Source of the DNA: Dipylidium caninum
Lineage: Eukaryota; Platyhelminthes; Cestoda; Cyclophyllidea; Dipylidiidae
Assembly (NCBI GenBank): GCA_017562135.1
Contig: QEYB01000895.1
Span: 620,001-684,000 of the forward strand
Length of the DNA: 64,000 nucleotides
Reading direction: 5' to 3'
The stretch's first letter is position 1, and each line of letters begins with the position of its first letter. Under the pieces are notes generated by a model, which was not told where the DNA came from, did not search any database, and saw only the letters and a program-made list of their open reading frames with translations. The position numbers and the translations under genes are program-made. This document shows positions 13,787 to 24,946 of this stretch, piece after piece.

Positions 13787-16700
13787 GACCTAGATATAAG
13801 CACAACAGGAAAACACAGCTGTACAATCAGATCATCTCCTCCCTCTCTTCTGTTAATTTTTGGTCTCTTCTTCACGCCCCCTATCGCATTTAATTGAGGC
13901 GATATTCCCTGATCACTGTACACCTAGAATGTGTAGTAGTAGAGTATATACTACGAGTTGTATGTAGTAACTGCGTATACACAATATACTTTTCCTTTTT
14001 CTTGAAATGATAAAACCCAAGTCTTTCTCTCGCAGACTTTTTCGCTTGTTCCTCGCCAATCGTGATGTTGGGTTTCCAAGTTCTCGTTAAGCCTGGCAAA
14101 AATACTTGGGAGGCACAGGGTTTGCTGTGTCACCAATTGTATTAACGAATTAAAGCTTCTCTTCTGTTTAAAATGACTGATTTGGCTCTGTAACAAACCC
14201 CTTAGCTGAGTAAAAGTAAGTTGACTACTCACCGTCATTTTGAAAGCATACAAATCCGAGGGGAGGGGGAAATTTTCCTTGGCTGGCTGGCTGTGCAGCA
14301 AAGCGCAAGCCCCGTCTTCCTCCCCTCGGTCGCGTGTAGGAAGGCAAAGTGAATTCACCGCGTGCACAATTAGCTTTGTAGCTCAGACTCAGGCCCCGCC
14401 CTCGGCAGTCTCCACCCTCCGTATTGCTTTCTCGCCTTTCTCATCTAAATTCGCATGTGACGCCTTCTGAAGAGCTTGGAATTACGGACGCGGCGAACGA
14501 AAGTTCTTCCCACTTTCGAAGATTTCTGGCAACACCTTACCACGTACGGCAATTGTACAGTTCTGCTGAAAACCTGCCTCGTTGGGTTTTCTTGCCTGAG
14601 ACGTTTAGGCCTTCGAGGAGCCTGTATTCTCACTCACACCAGCGTGGCATCCAAGTTCTCCTGACTCTTTCTGTGCGCCAGCTGATGCGGGTGCTGTCAA
14701 ACAGATCAGGTTTTGATGGAGTTCCATCAATTTCCTCAACCGTGGGAGACTGCCCTATTTTCCAATCAGGTTGTCCTCATCATTCTGAGCAGTGGAGGTG
14801 GGTTTTTTTCCGAACTAGCCCATCTTAAGCGTAGAATTTCTTTTCCCTAAACGAAAGGATGTTTCTACTTCTGCCAAGTACCTCGCAGACAGCCTGTCTT
14901 TGTCGAGTCTGTGCAAATGATGACCTGAATTCCAATTTGGAATTTCACACAGGCCTCATAAACGACACCAATGCCTTTAGGACGATTGTAAGCCCTTAAT
15001 TCAACAGCCATCGAATAGGTAGGGACCACCCTTGAATGGCTTCACCTCTCCTGTCAGTGAGGCATTTTGACTCGCTTCCACGTGGTCGTTCATTCAACAC
15101 TTCCACCTGCTCTGCGGAAGCAACGCGTCCAAACAAAAAGCTCACAATATGGGGTCGACCGATCTTCCTTCGACATGTCGGTTCGAGAAGTGAATTGCGA
15201 CACGGCAAGTAGAATCCGCACCTCCTCCAACGCTGTCTTTCAGACGCACTCCAATGCGTGGAATGGGCTGATTTTGACGTTTAGTTGGAAATTCCTGCCC
15301 TTCCCCCAGTTCTACTCTCGAGATTCGTCGGCTTCCAGACTCGTCGAGACTAGTCACGTTAGACGCCTACTTGTCGAGTTGGCACACGCATGCACACGTA
15401 ACCGAACCTCGGTCGCACGGCTGTCCGCTGCCAATCTCGGTGCTACCAACCTCTGCTTTACCAGTGGGCGTGGCGTTGCGCCCCACCACTTTCCTCCTCT
15501 TTGTACTTTTCAAGTCGGTAAAAAGCACTTATTTTGTGTTTAAGAGATTGGGTATCTTCTTGGTTTCGTACCTGTTTCGCGTACTTGGACAAAGTGAACT
15601 AATTTGCGGTCCCCTACGGCTAAAACTTATTGCATCAGCTTTCTTCGAAGTACATTCATTTGGAAAGTTGTTTGTTCTGTCGGCATCCTGGCGGTCGCCA
15701 GAGGGAATTGTCGCATAGTCACTGGTTTGTTGGCATGGTGAAGAGCTGTTGGTGTGCGGCACGTCTCTCATTTCAACCCTGAAATGAGGGTGTGTTCCAC
15801 TGCCGCACGGGTCACGGCGTGTGACACGCGCCCACCCAACTTCGCGTCTACCAGGTTGCCGGTAGTCCACACCAGGATCACTTTCGACGCTTGGACTCTG
15901 ACGGAGCCCTTCATTAGTCCGACAAAGTAGCTGCTGTTGTCCTCGAAGCACTACCCACTTGGAGGGATTTTGTTAGACTGGGTCGCCGCGCCACAGTCGC
16001 ACACCACGAGGCCACACTCGCGCAACGCGGAGGCAGTGGCGCCAGCGGTGACTAGTCAGCTCTTTCGGTGACAAATCGACCCGATGAGGTTATGAGGCGG
16101 CGTTGGCACTCTCCTCAGACGACCGACTGTCCAAATTGCGTCCTAACCTATCCCAAATACCCGCAATCTCCTGCGGCCTCGAGTTGTCGTCGTGGCCAAA
16201 CCCGGCGGTGCGCATGACGCCGTCCATTCGAGCTCAGCAAAGTAACTGGCAGCACCACGCCGACAAGAAAAGACTCTAAAGCGTTTAATTACCACCGTAG
16301 CACATCGAGTCGACTGAGTTGGCCGTTCCGACGTAAGGGGGGAAGGACTATTTGAGTTTTACCACATCTCAATTCGGCTGCTTTTGCAGAAGAGGGGATG
16401 CCGTGCCAACCGGAAGGGCGACTGCACCGGTATTTCAACCACCCAACCTCGGTAAGCCTGGTGTTCATACATCAACGTGCCCACTATGGGCCGCACTCGA
16501 GAAGTGTTACACAAAATACGTTGAGGTAAACAATCGGTGGTCCCGACGACAGGCGGTGTTGAAAAGATTTTGGCAAAGCAGGACTGACACTCGGCTTTGA
16601 CTTAGGTCTGTGCCATCGTCCACTTTGCATGTAACCTGTCTCATACCCGAAAATCCTGTCGACAACGCAAGTGTCACCAGGAAGCACAAAAAGGTTGGAG

Positions 16701-17769
16701 TTTTGACTACATTCAAAAATATTAAGACCAAATTAGTAAAAAAATCGCCTAAAGTGAGTTTTACCTCCACTGCGCAGTGGTACTTCCTGCGGTGCACTCA
16801 TTTTGATCGTGGCACCAAATGTAATTGCAGGAAACTCAAAACGTTGTTAAAAGAAAAGCTAAAAGAGTCCCCAACAAGCAATGCGACTTCAAAGAGGAGG
16901 CAGTGAACATCCCGGCGTTCATGAGTGTGAGGGGGCTACCCGCGGGCGCCCAAGTGAGAAGCATCATGAATGCGACTGTCATGACAACATCCAAGTACGC
17001 GACGTTTGCAAAGTGACACCGGTGCATAACTGCTGAAGAACAAATCTCCTCCAGTGAGAGAGTCGGTGCGATTTAAGAACACGCTTTCCGAGTAGCGCTC
17101 CCTCACCAAACGGAGGAATTCGCTTCGTTTTTACGACCGCACTTGCGGGCAAGAAATTAACTTCTGTAAATGTAGTAACCAGTATTATAAAGTCGATTAC
17201 CCTCAAAAAATCTTCAAGCCTGTCTTAAGTGAACTTACTCAGCTTCTTACACAGGAGAAGCCCCTCTTTCAGCGGAAGCGGGGAGCGGAAGCACAAGTTG
17301 TCCAGACTAGGGGAACTGGAACCCCCTTTTTCGGAATCACGAGGACACGACGTTGTGCGTTGTGGGAAATCTTGCCAGGAGGAGATGGAGGTGGATCTCG
17401 CGGGGACAAATAGTTAACAAACCGAGAACGAAATTTAAGATAGTTTCGATACGGTGTACTCATACCGCACCTGTAAGCAGGACCATTCATTCCAATACTC
17501 TGCTGAACACCGGTTTCAATCCGCAATGAAAATAGGAACTAAATTCTCACTTTCTTGAATTGAACAGACAAAACAAGGTGGGGGATAACCACTACGTGTC
17601 CGCGCATTCTCGATAGAGCGGCGCTGTTGGTTCGCGTAAGGGTTTGGCGGGGAAGACAGTACAAAGGACATACTAAGGGAAATTATTAAAAGTTGAGAAA
17701 GAAATGTAGCAGAGGTGTAAACCCTTGTTTGAAAACGAGTATCGTCTAAGGGGCATAAAATAAAACTGC
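13787..17769. other. Intergenic region, no recognised gene
   Basis: Several frames of 70-160 codons are open on both strands between 14.2 and 17.4 kb. None shows a family motif, and open stretches occur in several frames at once. At 16.6-17.0 kb the plus strand encodes a basic, Lys-rich and Cys-containing peptide (for example THFDRGTKCNCRK) that I cannot assign. An old, eroded mobile element is possible but not supported by terminal repeats or catalytic motifs that I can see. Confidence 0.4.
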
Positions 17770-18723
17770 TCAGGCTTTCTGGGCTTTTCCCTTTAGGTCT
17801 TCTTCAAGCTCACATTTCCTAAAGAGGTTGTAATCGTGTTGCTTGTCAAAAAATCGAACCTACAAGGGAATAAAATAACCCAAAATGGAACAGTTAGATA
17901 TAAGCTTCATCTATCAAGGAACCTGTTTCCGTGGTCGCCTAATCTTTTTTAAGACCGCTAAGGTTCCTGGTGTAAGTGTACAGCTGGTGCGCGAACTAAA
18001 CATACTTGGGTCACCAAAAACGCCGGAACCGTCAGCACACTCATCGATTTGACCCAACAAAAAGTAATCAGCAAAAGACCTTGATTCCCAACAATGACTA
18101 TGATTTTTTGACAAATTAGAAATCAAGCTTTCGGAAGGTATTAGGTTGAGTGAACCTTGTAGATAGCATCCGGGAAGGTGGCTTACGGATGAAAAGAGGA
18201 AGTGCTCCCAATTATTTGATCCCAATTATTGTCGATGTGATGGTATAGTGGATACAATAGCAGTTTTGCACGGGAAGATGGTTGTGATACCTGAGCAGCA
18301 ATCGCAATTGGCCCAAATATGGTGCACTGTAAGCCAATCTCCCCAAACTGCCTTAACCACCGCCCTTACATTCACAGCCCTCAGGTCCTAACACACCATC
18401 ATGCCAAAAGCGTTTATATAATCCTTTATCCCGTTATTTTCCGGACCCAGCAACATTAGTTCATTCATAATTGAACTGATTCCAAAGTGGAAATTTGAAG
18501 AAGAGCATACCCAAGACTGCGGACATGCAGCCTCATAAGCTTGGCGAAGAGAACGACATTGAGAGACATGAACAGTGTCAGACAGCTTATCAGGCACTTG
18601 CCGGCCCCTCGAGTAGACATCCCTGAGGCAATCCCAGAAGGCGTCGCGTGCCGCCCAACAGGCCTCCCTTTCCGACTTATTTGGCGCCACTCCCTCAAAT
18701 TTGCGACTACTAGTCTCCTTCAT
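17770..18723 (-). CDS. COA6: Cytochrome c oxidase assembly factor 6 (COA6)
   Basis: A twin-Cys intermembrane-space protein that helps deliver copper to COX2 during complex IV assembly. Two exons: 18511-18723 (71 codons, ATG at 18723) and 17770-17859 (29 codons plus stop), joined in phase 0 at a GTATGC donor and TTGTAG acceptor; total 100 aa. CHCH motifs: C22-X9-C32 (CWAARDAFWDC) and C56-X10-C67 (CRSLRQAYEAAC), followed by PQSW and then VRFFDKQHDY in exon 2. These match the human order of CPQQW followed by a FDKRRDY-like segment. Between the two cysteine pairs lie 23 residues, where the human protein has about 10. No mitochondrial presequence is evident, as expected for an Mia40-type substrate. 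The nearest neighbour is DRG1 on the same strand, with no evident functional link. Confidence 0.92.
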
Positions 18724-19448
18724 CTAAAGTCCAGACAGACCGCGGTATTTGTAAAACCACCTCACCACTAACGTTGATTAAATATCACCCATTAAAAATA
18801 TCGGGCGCAGGCCACAGATAACAAAACAGTAGGCTTTCCTATGCCTAGCTCATTACCAACTGCGGATGGTGCCTATCGGAATGACCCGGGTAACTCAACT
18901 GATCCTACACGGCACAGCAAGCGAATAATCTAAATGGCACGATTGAGATGTTAATAACACAAATAAAAGAATACACGCATGCAAAACGCTTACGCTATGA
19001 CTGATTTCCCTCAGACAATTAATAAACATAACTGACATGCAAACATTAAAAAGAGAGACGAGCCAAATTTAGACTTTATTTGTTGCAGACCCATACACAA
19101 ACCAAAGTCGTTAAATACATCCTAGTTTTACAAAGCACCTAAATTCTAAAAAGAGAAAGTTAAAAGGGAATTAAAATAGGAAGAGAGCTTAAGGATAAGG
19201 CTAACAAAAAAGTATACGTAACAAGACTTCGAGGATGAGATTTTTGAAAGCATTTGCGATGATCTCAAGGTGTATATAATCATGCAACACAGCTAGCTAT
19301 TCGGTAAATGGCACAAAAAAATGCAGTCAGGTATGAGCGGATTAACTAGTGCACCAAAAGCCAGAATTTAATGTGACTGGGAAAAAGTAATTGCTAAATG
19401 GAGTTTATTTCCTTTACGTCAAGGCGAACCGATATCGGAAATTGCGGC
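18724..19448. other. Intergenic/3' flank between COA6 and DRG1
   Basis: AT-rich, with no open frame resembling a family. It serves as the COA6 upstream region and the DRG1 3' flank. A plausible alternative last exon of DRG1 could start after the acceptor-like CTTTTTCCCAG (minus strand, near 19380). Confidence 0.4.
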
Positions 19449-21275
19449 CTAAACAGGAACAAAGTACCCTTGCTTCACAATAAAAATGAGACAATGAACG
19501 CACCTTTTGACAATCTGGACCACGTCTTCATCATCGAGAATGTGGTCCTTGCCTACTCTTTGAGGTTGGTGCTTTACCGAAGAGCCCCAGACGATGGCAC
19601 TTACAAAATTTACAAAGTTTAAATTCCAAAATCAACCTAACTTCAAGACAGCAATTTTAATAACAGACATTAACAAGGCGTTTGACATGATAAAATAGTG
19701 GGGTGCTTACTATTTGAACTCCTTGATGATGTTCCTATGAATTTTGTTACAAAAATCTTCCACAGTGTGTGCAATGGACTTGAGAATAACTGGAGAAGTA
19801 TAGTCCGGCAGTTGACCCTTGGGTTTCGTGTAGATACGGATAAGACTAAGGTAGTCCCACATCTTTTCCAGTAATTCGTCGAAGTTCCATTTGTGATGAG
19901 CTGATATTGGTACACAATGCGGAACTCTGAATAAAGAATTTTATACGACATAGCTGATTGGTATTGAAGTAAGTACTATATCTCCACATTACTAACTTGC
20001 ATATAATGTCAAGCTCCTCGATAGAAATTTGGTCAATCTTATTAAGGACGTAGATGCAGGGTAAATAGACACGATTACCCTCGATGACGTCAATCAAATC
20101 TTCCGCTGTGGCGTCACATTTGAAAGTAACATCTGCATTATGAATTTTGTACTCATTAAGAATAGTTTTAACGGTCTCCTTATCAAGCTCTGTGAGGGGT
20201 ACGAGCGACTGGAAGTTGATGCCCCCCTTATCCTTCTTACGGAAGGAAATGTTGGGTGGTTCTTTATTAAGTCGGATGCCAAATCCCTCCAATTCGTGCT
20301 CCAAAATGCGTTTGTGCTGTAATGGCTTGAGTACATCTAACACCATCAAAATTAGAGAACAGGTTCTGGCTACAGCGATGACCTGGAATAGAGATAAACG
20401 GAAGATTGGCATGTAAATATTCGAATACGAAAAAAAGAATTAATATAGACAAATGACAGAGGCGAAAACAGCTTTGTGAAAAGAAATTAAGTAAAAGAAA
20501 TGCGATCTCGAGCGAGTTCTACATTATTTTGTGTTGATGATTATAAGTATTACTACAAGGATAAGTGTTCACATTGATATCATCATAAGAACATGTCAGA
20601 TATGCAAACTCAATGATTTCCTCATTTTAAAAACGATGTACCTGTTTGCCACGGCCTTTTCCGTCTTTGGCTCCTTCGATAATGCCGGGAAGATCGAGTA
20701 GTTGAATTTTAGCGCCTTTATAACGAATGACACCAGGTACTGTAGTAAGAGTCGTAAACTCATAAGCCGCAACCTCAGAGTACACGCCAGCCAAATTAGT
20801 GAGAAGAGTTGACTTTCCAACAGAAGGAAACCCAACAAAACCGACACGAGCATCACCCGTCTTAGCGACATCGAAACCTTCACCGCCACCACCACCACCG
20901 CCGCCCTTTGGTTCAATTAACTCTCGTCGAAGTTTTGCGAGACGTGCTTTCAGAAGACCAATATGGCCCATAGTAGCTTTGTTCTTCTGTGTTCGGGCCA
21001 TCTATGATCGTGGATTGTTTGTATTAGCATGGGTATCGAGGATTCGCATAAGTGTATCAGACCACTAGATTTTGCTTTTGAGCACGGTTAAATCAGCCGG
21101 ACATTGTTAAAATTGAAAGTGGTGGCTTCAGAATCAAAATAAGGTCGGTAAGTCTGACGCAACAAAGGAACTCGCAGATTCAAGGAAAAAGGGTTAATGT
21201 GTGTTGTGCTCCCTGAGATTACGAGTCTAAACTCACCTCAGCCTCGATCTCTGCTATCTTTTGCAAGACACTCAT
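19449..21275 (-). CDS. DRG1: Developmentally regulated GTP-binding protein 1 (DRG1)
   Basis: An Obg-superfamily GTPase that acts with DFRP1/ZC3H15 on translating ribosomes. Five exons with consistent phases: 21237-21275, 20642-21001, 19997-20382, 19711-19926 and 19449-19599; 383 aa if the last exon reads to its TAG. The N-terminus [13 protein letters not shown] runs into [10 protein letters not shown]. The G domain has P-loop GFPSVGKS (70-77), switch region [14 protein letters not shown] (116-119) and NKID (about 247-250). A C-terminal TGS domain carries [11 protein letters not shown] and ends [18 protein letters not shown]. The Gly run after PK has eight glycines. After VKR, where the human protein ends (VKK), a further 18 codons are open to TAG. 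A donor-like GTGCGT lies exactly there (19503), so a short final exon is an alternative. No frameshift is seen. Confidence 0.96.
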
Positions 21276-21750
21276 GACGAGTGCCGATACGCGCGTGAGC
21301 TATTTGAAGTCCGCCTCGAACTTCTAAAGTGCCCTTAATCTCTCAATAACACAGAACGCCTTCTCTATAATTGCATAATATCGTTCCTCCTTGCAACAGT
21401 TTGAACTTGAAATTGTAAATTATTTGGGTAAAAATTGATGAAGGCACGTAAGTAAAGGTCGTCACACTTATACATTTGATAAATTTCATAGACTCACTGG
21501 TCACAAGACTGATTTTTATATGCGGTTATCTAGATGCCGAATTCTGTACTCTTCATTCTATTAATATATTTATATGGTCGCGTATGCTCGTCGCGGTTAT
21601 TTTGGTATGGGCAAATGTGGTTCTGTCGAACGGGTTCCCCCCCTCATTTCTCTTTCCAGTACAGTGAGCAACCGCAGCTTGTTTGTCGACTGTTTCTAAC
21701 TCCACATTTTTGGCAAACTAGGTGCTTTTTGTGTAGTGAGGATTTGTTGG
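21276..21750. promoter_or_regulatory. Divergent upstream region between DRG1 and the 21.75 kb gene
   Basis: DRG1 starts at 21275 on minus and the next candidate ATG on plus is at 21751, leaving about 475 bp that would hold both 5' UTRs and promoters. No specific promoter element is identified. Confidence 0.3.
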
Positions 21751-22159
21751 ATGCCCAAAAAGAAGGCCAAATTGCCACTAATACCGCCTCTGGAATTCGT
21801 CGCGCCGCTATCTGCAGCCAAAGTCCCCTTTAACAGTGAATTCGTTCCTTGTACAACAAACCACCCTAAAGTACATACAATTGCTTCGCATGAACAGTCT
21901 CCCTGGGTATCTGTCAACTTACCTTAAATTATATCGTTCCCTGTTTTTTTCTTAATATTCCTAACATTTACAGATTGAACCTCATTTCGACTCCACAGGA
22001 AGTTGTGATTCACGTTCGAGGGTTGAACGCGTCTTTATTGACAGAATTTCTTCCTCGCGAAAACGTAGGATCCTCATCAGACCTCTCGATTTCTCGTCCA
22101 ACGGTCAGGCTATCAAAAGTTCACGAGATGAATCCCCGAAGGTACCTTTCCTCGCCTAA
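21751..22159 (+). CDS. Possible small two-exon basic protein of unknown function
   Basis: Candidate exons 21751-21906 and 21974-22159 join in phase 0 (donor TGG|GTATCT, acceptor TTTACAG|ATT) to give about 113 aa beginning MPKKKAKLPL. The joined centre reads QSPWIEPHFDS and is followed by a basic RISSSRKRR segment. A short Lys-rich start followed by an S-W-x-x-P-x-F-D-like motif is reminiscent of the RAD1-binding peptide of RHNO1 (RHINO), a 9-1-1 clamp partner. That likeness is from memory, short and speculative. Without splicing, the first exon reads ten codons further to a stop. The head-to-head position with DRG1 and the open second exon are the main support for a real gene. Confidence 0.35.
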
Positions 22160-24347
22160 CCTTGCATTTTCATGGCGAATAGTTCGTTAATAAATTTTTC
22201 CTTTTCATCGGACAGGTATAGAGTTTCCCGCAATTCTGTAAATAACGTTGAGTTAAGAAAGTATTCAGTTAAGTCTACGCGTAGTACATTCGTTTACATT
22301 AGTTTTTTATCAATCTCTATCGACATATCTTTGCTGTCATGGTGTTTACCATCGAGTACTTTTGCGCTTGTATTGGAGCTGTGTTGAATAATGCTAATTC
22401 TTCATAATTTTAATACACTTATTTGTGGTGCCCTGACGCTCTCTTATGACAATTTTTTTAGGAGAAACAACAATGTCCACTCGTGCCCCTAATCACCCCA
22501 CCCCCAGTGTCACACGGCAAAATTCTGGTCTATGAAACTCCATAACGTCACTTGTAATTTCTTTATTTCGTACTTTTAACTAGCCCTTTTAAATTACTTA
22601 TTAGATTATTTATATATGTATACTTTTATAACTGTCTTTGTCTGTACCGATCCACTATGACTATCGTCCTTCCACTTTAACAAGTGTTGCTGTCAGCTGT
22701 TTTTTTTTCCAACTCAGGAAATCTTTACTTCGTGCTTGTAGTAAGGCTACTTTTAGCTTAACTTAGTCAAGATGTTAACTTTCATCAGTTAAGTCTGCCT
22801 TGATCATGCGATTGAGAACCCGCACTATTGTAATTGCGATACTCCTTTCTTGCGTAACGTGTACTATAAGTGAAAACTTGGGTCAATCGGCTGGTAGTTT
22901 TTCCGCCAGTAGTTTTTTGGACGCCTCACCTGGGACATCGACTACCTAATTTCGTGCTTAAGACTCGAGGTGGCTATTGGAGGAGGGACCAAATCCTACT
23001 CGTCCCGGGTTGCAGTTTATTGTTTCATTGGTAGGATTTCGGTCACAGTCTTGCAGGTCTTTTGCCGTTAATCTATTTGAGGATTTTCACATAATGTTAA
23101 GTTCATTATTATCATGTGCGTGAAAACCTAGTACGTTTGCGTACGGTGGCCCGGGAGGGGGCATGAGTGTACACTTTTGTGGAGCCCTACTTTTAAGACC
23201 GGTCATGTGTCTTGTGTAAAGTATGAATTAGTTCCATTTCATACTATTTTATAGCGTACGAATGAATCAAGCATACGTCGAAAGAATTCTCGTTAAGTTG
23301 TTGGAGTTTCGAGTTACCTCACGATGCAAAGCGCGCGACTAGGCTAACGGAGCCTATAGCCACCATTTCTCAATAAAGGTTTAGCAAACTTCCAGTTTTC
23401 GCAATTCTCTGACCCGGAGTTGGGACCCTTCTAAGAGCTTTTGCGTAACCAAACTCAAATCCTTGAAGGCAAAATAACTAAAGGACTAGTCTGAAATGGC
23501 AATAGTAGATCTTCTAAAGGGTTCTGGTGCCACGAAGAGTTAGGGGTAGGTGGAGAAAGGATCTCTCGATCCCTATCCTTCCACTTATTACGCTAAACAT
23601 TTGTATTTTGGGGAGAAGAGATATGATCCGATTTTATACATGGAGTGTCCTGCCTTAGTTTTCCAAAGTCAGTTGACATCTTATAGAGCTTTGGCAAAAG
23701 CCCTCTCATTGGCATGTTAGTTAATGAACGACTATTCATTGTTGCCATTGCGCTACTTTATTGTATGTTTACGCAAACTGTTTAGATTGATCTTCATGGG
23801 CTAATTGTTTAGAGTGGATGTGTGCCTCGTCCTCCATTCGCAACATTCTAGTCGGTTCGAAGTAAAAAGCGGTCCTTGTTGTCAAGTGTGCAAACGCGAC
23901 CGCCTGAATTGGGCCAATATTTTTGCTGTTACTCTGTTTGCGCTCACATACTCCGGCAACTTCAAAATTCTAAACGAAGCGGATTTGCTGATCGGAGTAC
24001 TAGAACTCCTAGTTAAGCCGGCAGCACGCACAAATTTAGCAATATTTATTATGAAGTAAAACTGATATTCTATTAATCAATTAATGGCAGAGGGGTTATT
24101 TATTAAGATTTGAGAAAAATGGGGCAGGCAAGCCTTAATTATATGCGGATTCTTGAATTGCTAATTAATCGCAAAGCTTTTAGTTTTTCAACCCAAATGT
24201 TGCCTATGCTTCTTTAATAGATTAGTGCAATAATACAATGGGTGTTTTAAGTATTACTGTAGGCTGGCGATATCTTAGAAGAGGGCGATTGGTGTGTGTT
24301 TGCGTTGACGATAGCCGATTTTAATTTATCGATAATTTATTTTAACG
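22160..24347. other. Intergenic, no gene seen
   Basis: AT-rich sequence with only short open frames, the longest about 84 codons at 23805-24059, and no motif. No repeats or terminal inverted repeats were noticed. Confidence 0.4.
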
Positions 24348-24946
24348 ATGGCTGACTTCAATGCGCGGTTTCATGACGCCATGTGTCATGGATACTTTTC
24401 AAGCTTTCATATTTTTGAAATGGCTTTGATGCGCTTGGAAGAAGAAACAGGAATGTCCTTTACGATTCGTGTGAGTAAGAAAATTAGGGAGCCTATCGAA
24501 GATGCCATTCGGTTCCGATATCGTAGGATGAGGTATATATGCAGTCTTGGCGGTAACTCTCGGACGGCCGGTGCTAAACGAACACATAAATGTGGTTGTC
24601 CCGTATATTTCGAAGTCGTTTTGAAACCAACTGGGTTGAAAGTCTCGAAATATAGCATGCACCATTCACACGCAGTTAGTCCTGACTCTGTTATTCCTTC
24701 AGATGAAAGAAAATGTCTAACTGAAGAAGAAGAGGATTTTGTGAACAGCTTGATCATGATAAATACGGATAATCAGAACATACGCCGGATTGTCCGCAGT
24801 AAGTGTTTTTTTTATACCTTAGTGATTGAATCTCTTAATCTTTTTATCCTCATTTTCACGTTTCAGATAAGTATGGAAAACTCCTTTATGTGAAGGACCT
24901 AAATAGATTAAAATTGAAATTGAAGTACCAGAAGCAACAAGTTTGA
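24348..24946 (+). CDS. Small FAR1/MULE-type zinc-binding protein, ZSWIM1/3 N-terminal-like
   Basis: Two exons, 24348-24798 and 24867-24946, join in phase (A|AT gives Asn) to about 176 aa starting MADFNARFHDAMCH. The first 70 residues are helical, with a RYRRMRYICS strand. A zinc-ligand-like core follows: HKCGCPVYFEV ... KVSKYSMHHSHAVSP. This is the C-x-C...H-x-H arrangement of the WRKY-GCM1/FAR1 DNA-binding fold found at the N-terminus of MULE transposases and of ZSWIM1/3. A Glu-rich linker and a basic coiled tail, KYGKLLYVKDLNRLKLKLKY, follow before TGA at 24944-24946. No transposase catalytic domain or SWIM finger is present downstream. The protein therefore looks like a stand-alone DNA-binding domain: either a domesticated remnant or the first part of a decayed element. 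The function is not known. Confidence 0.6.

Noticed and set aside
16352..17016. Chain of plus-strand open frames with Cys and Lys
   Set aside because: Considered as a retroelement remnant, but no reverse transcriptase, integrase or zinc-knuckle spacing could be identified and no terminal repeats were seen.
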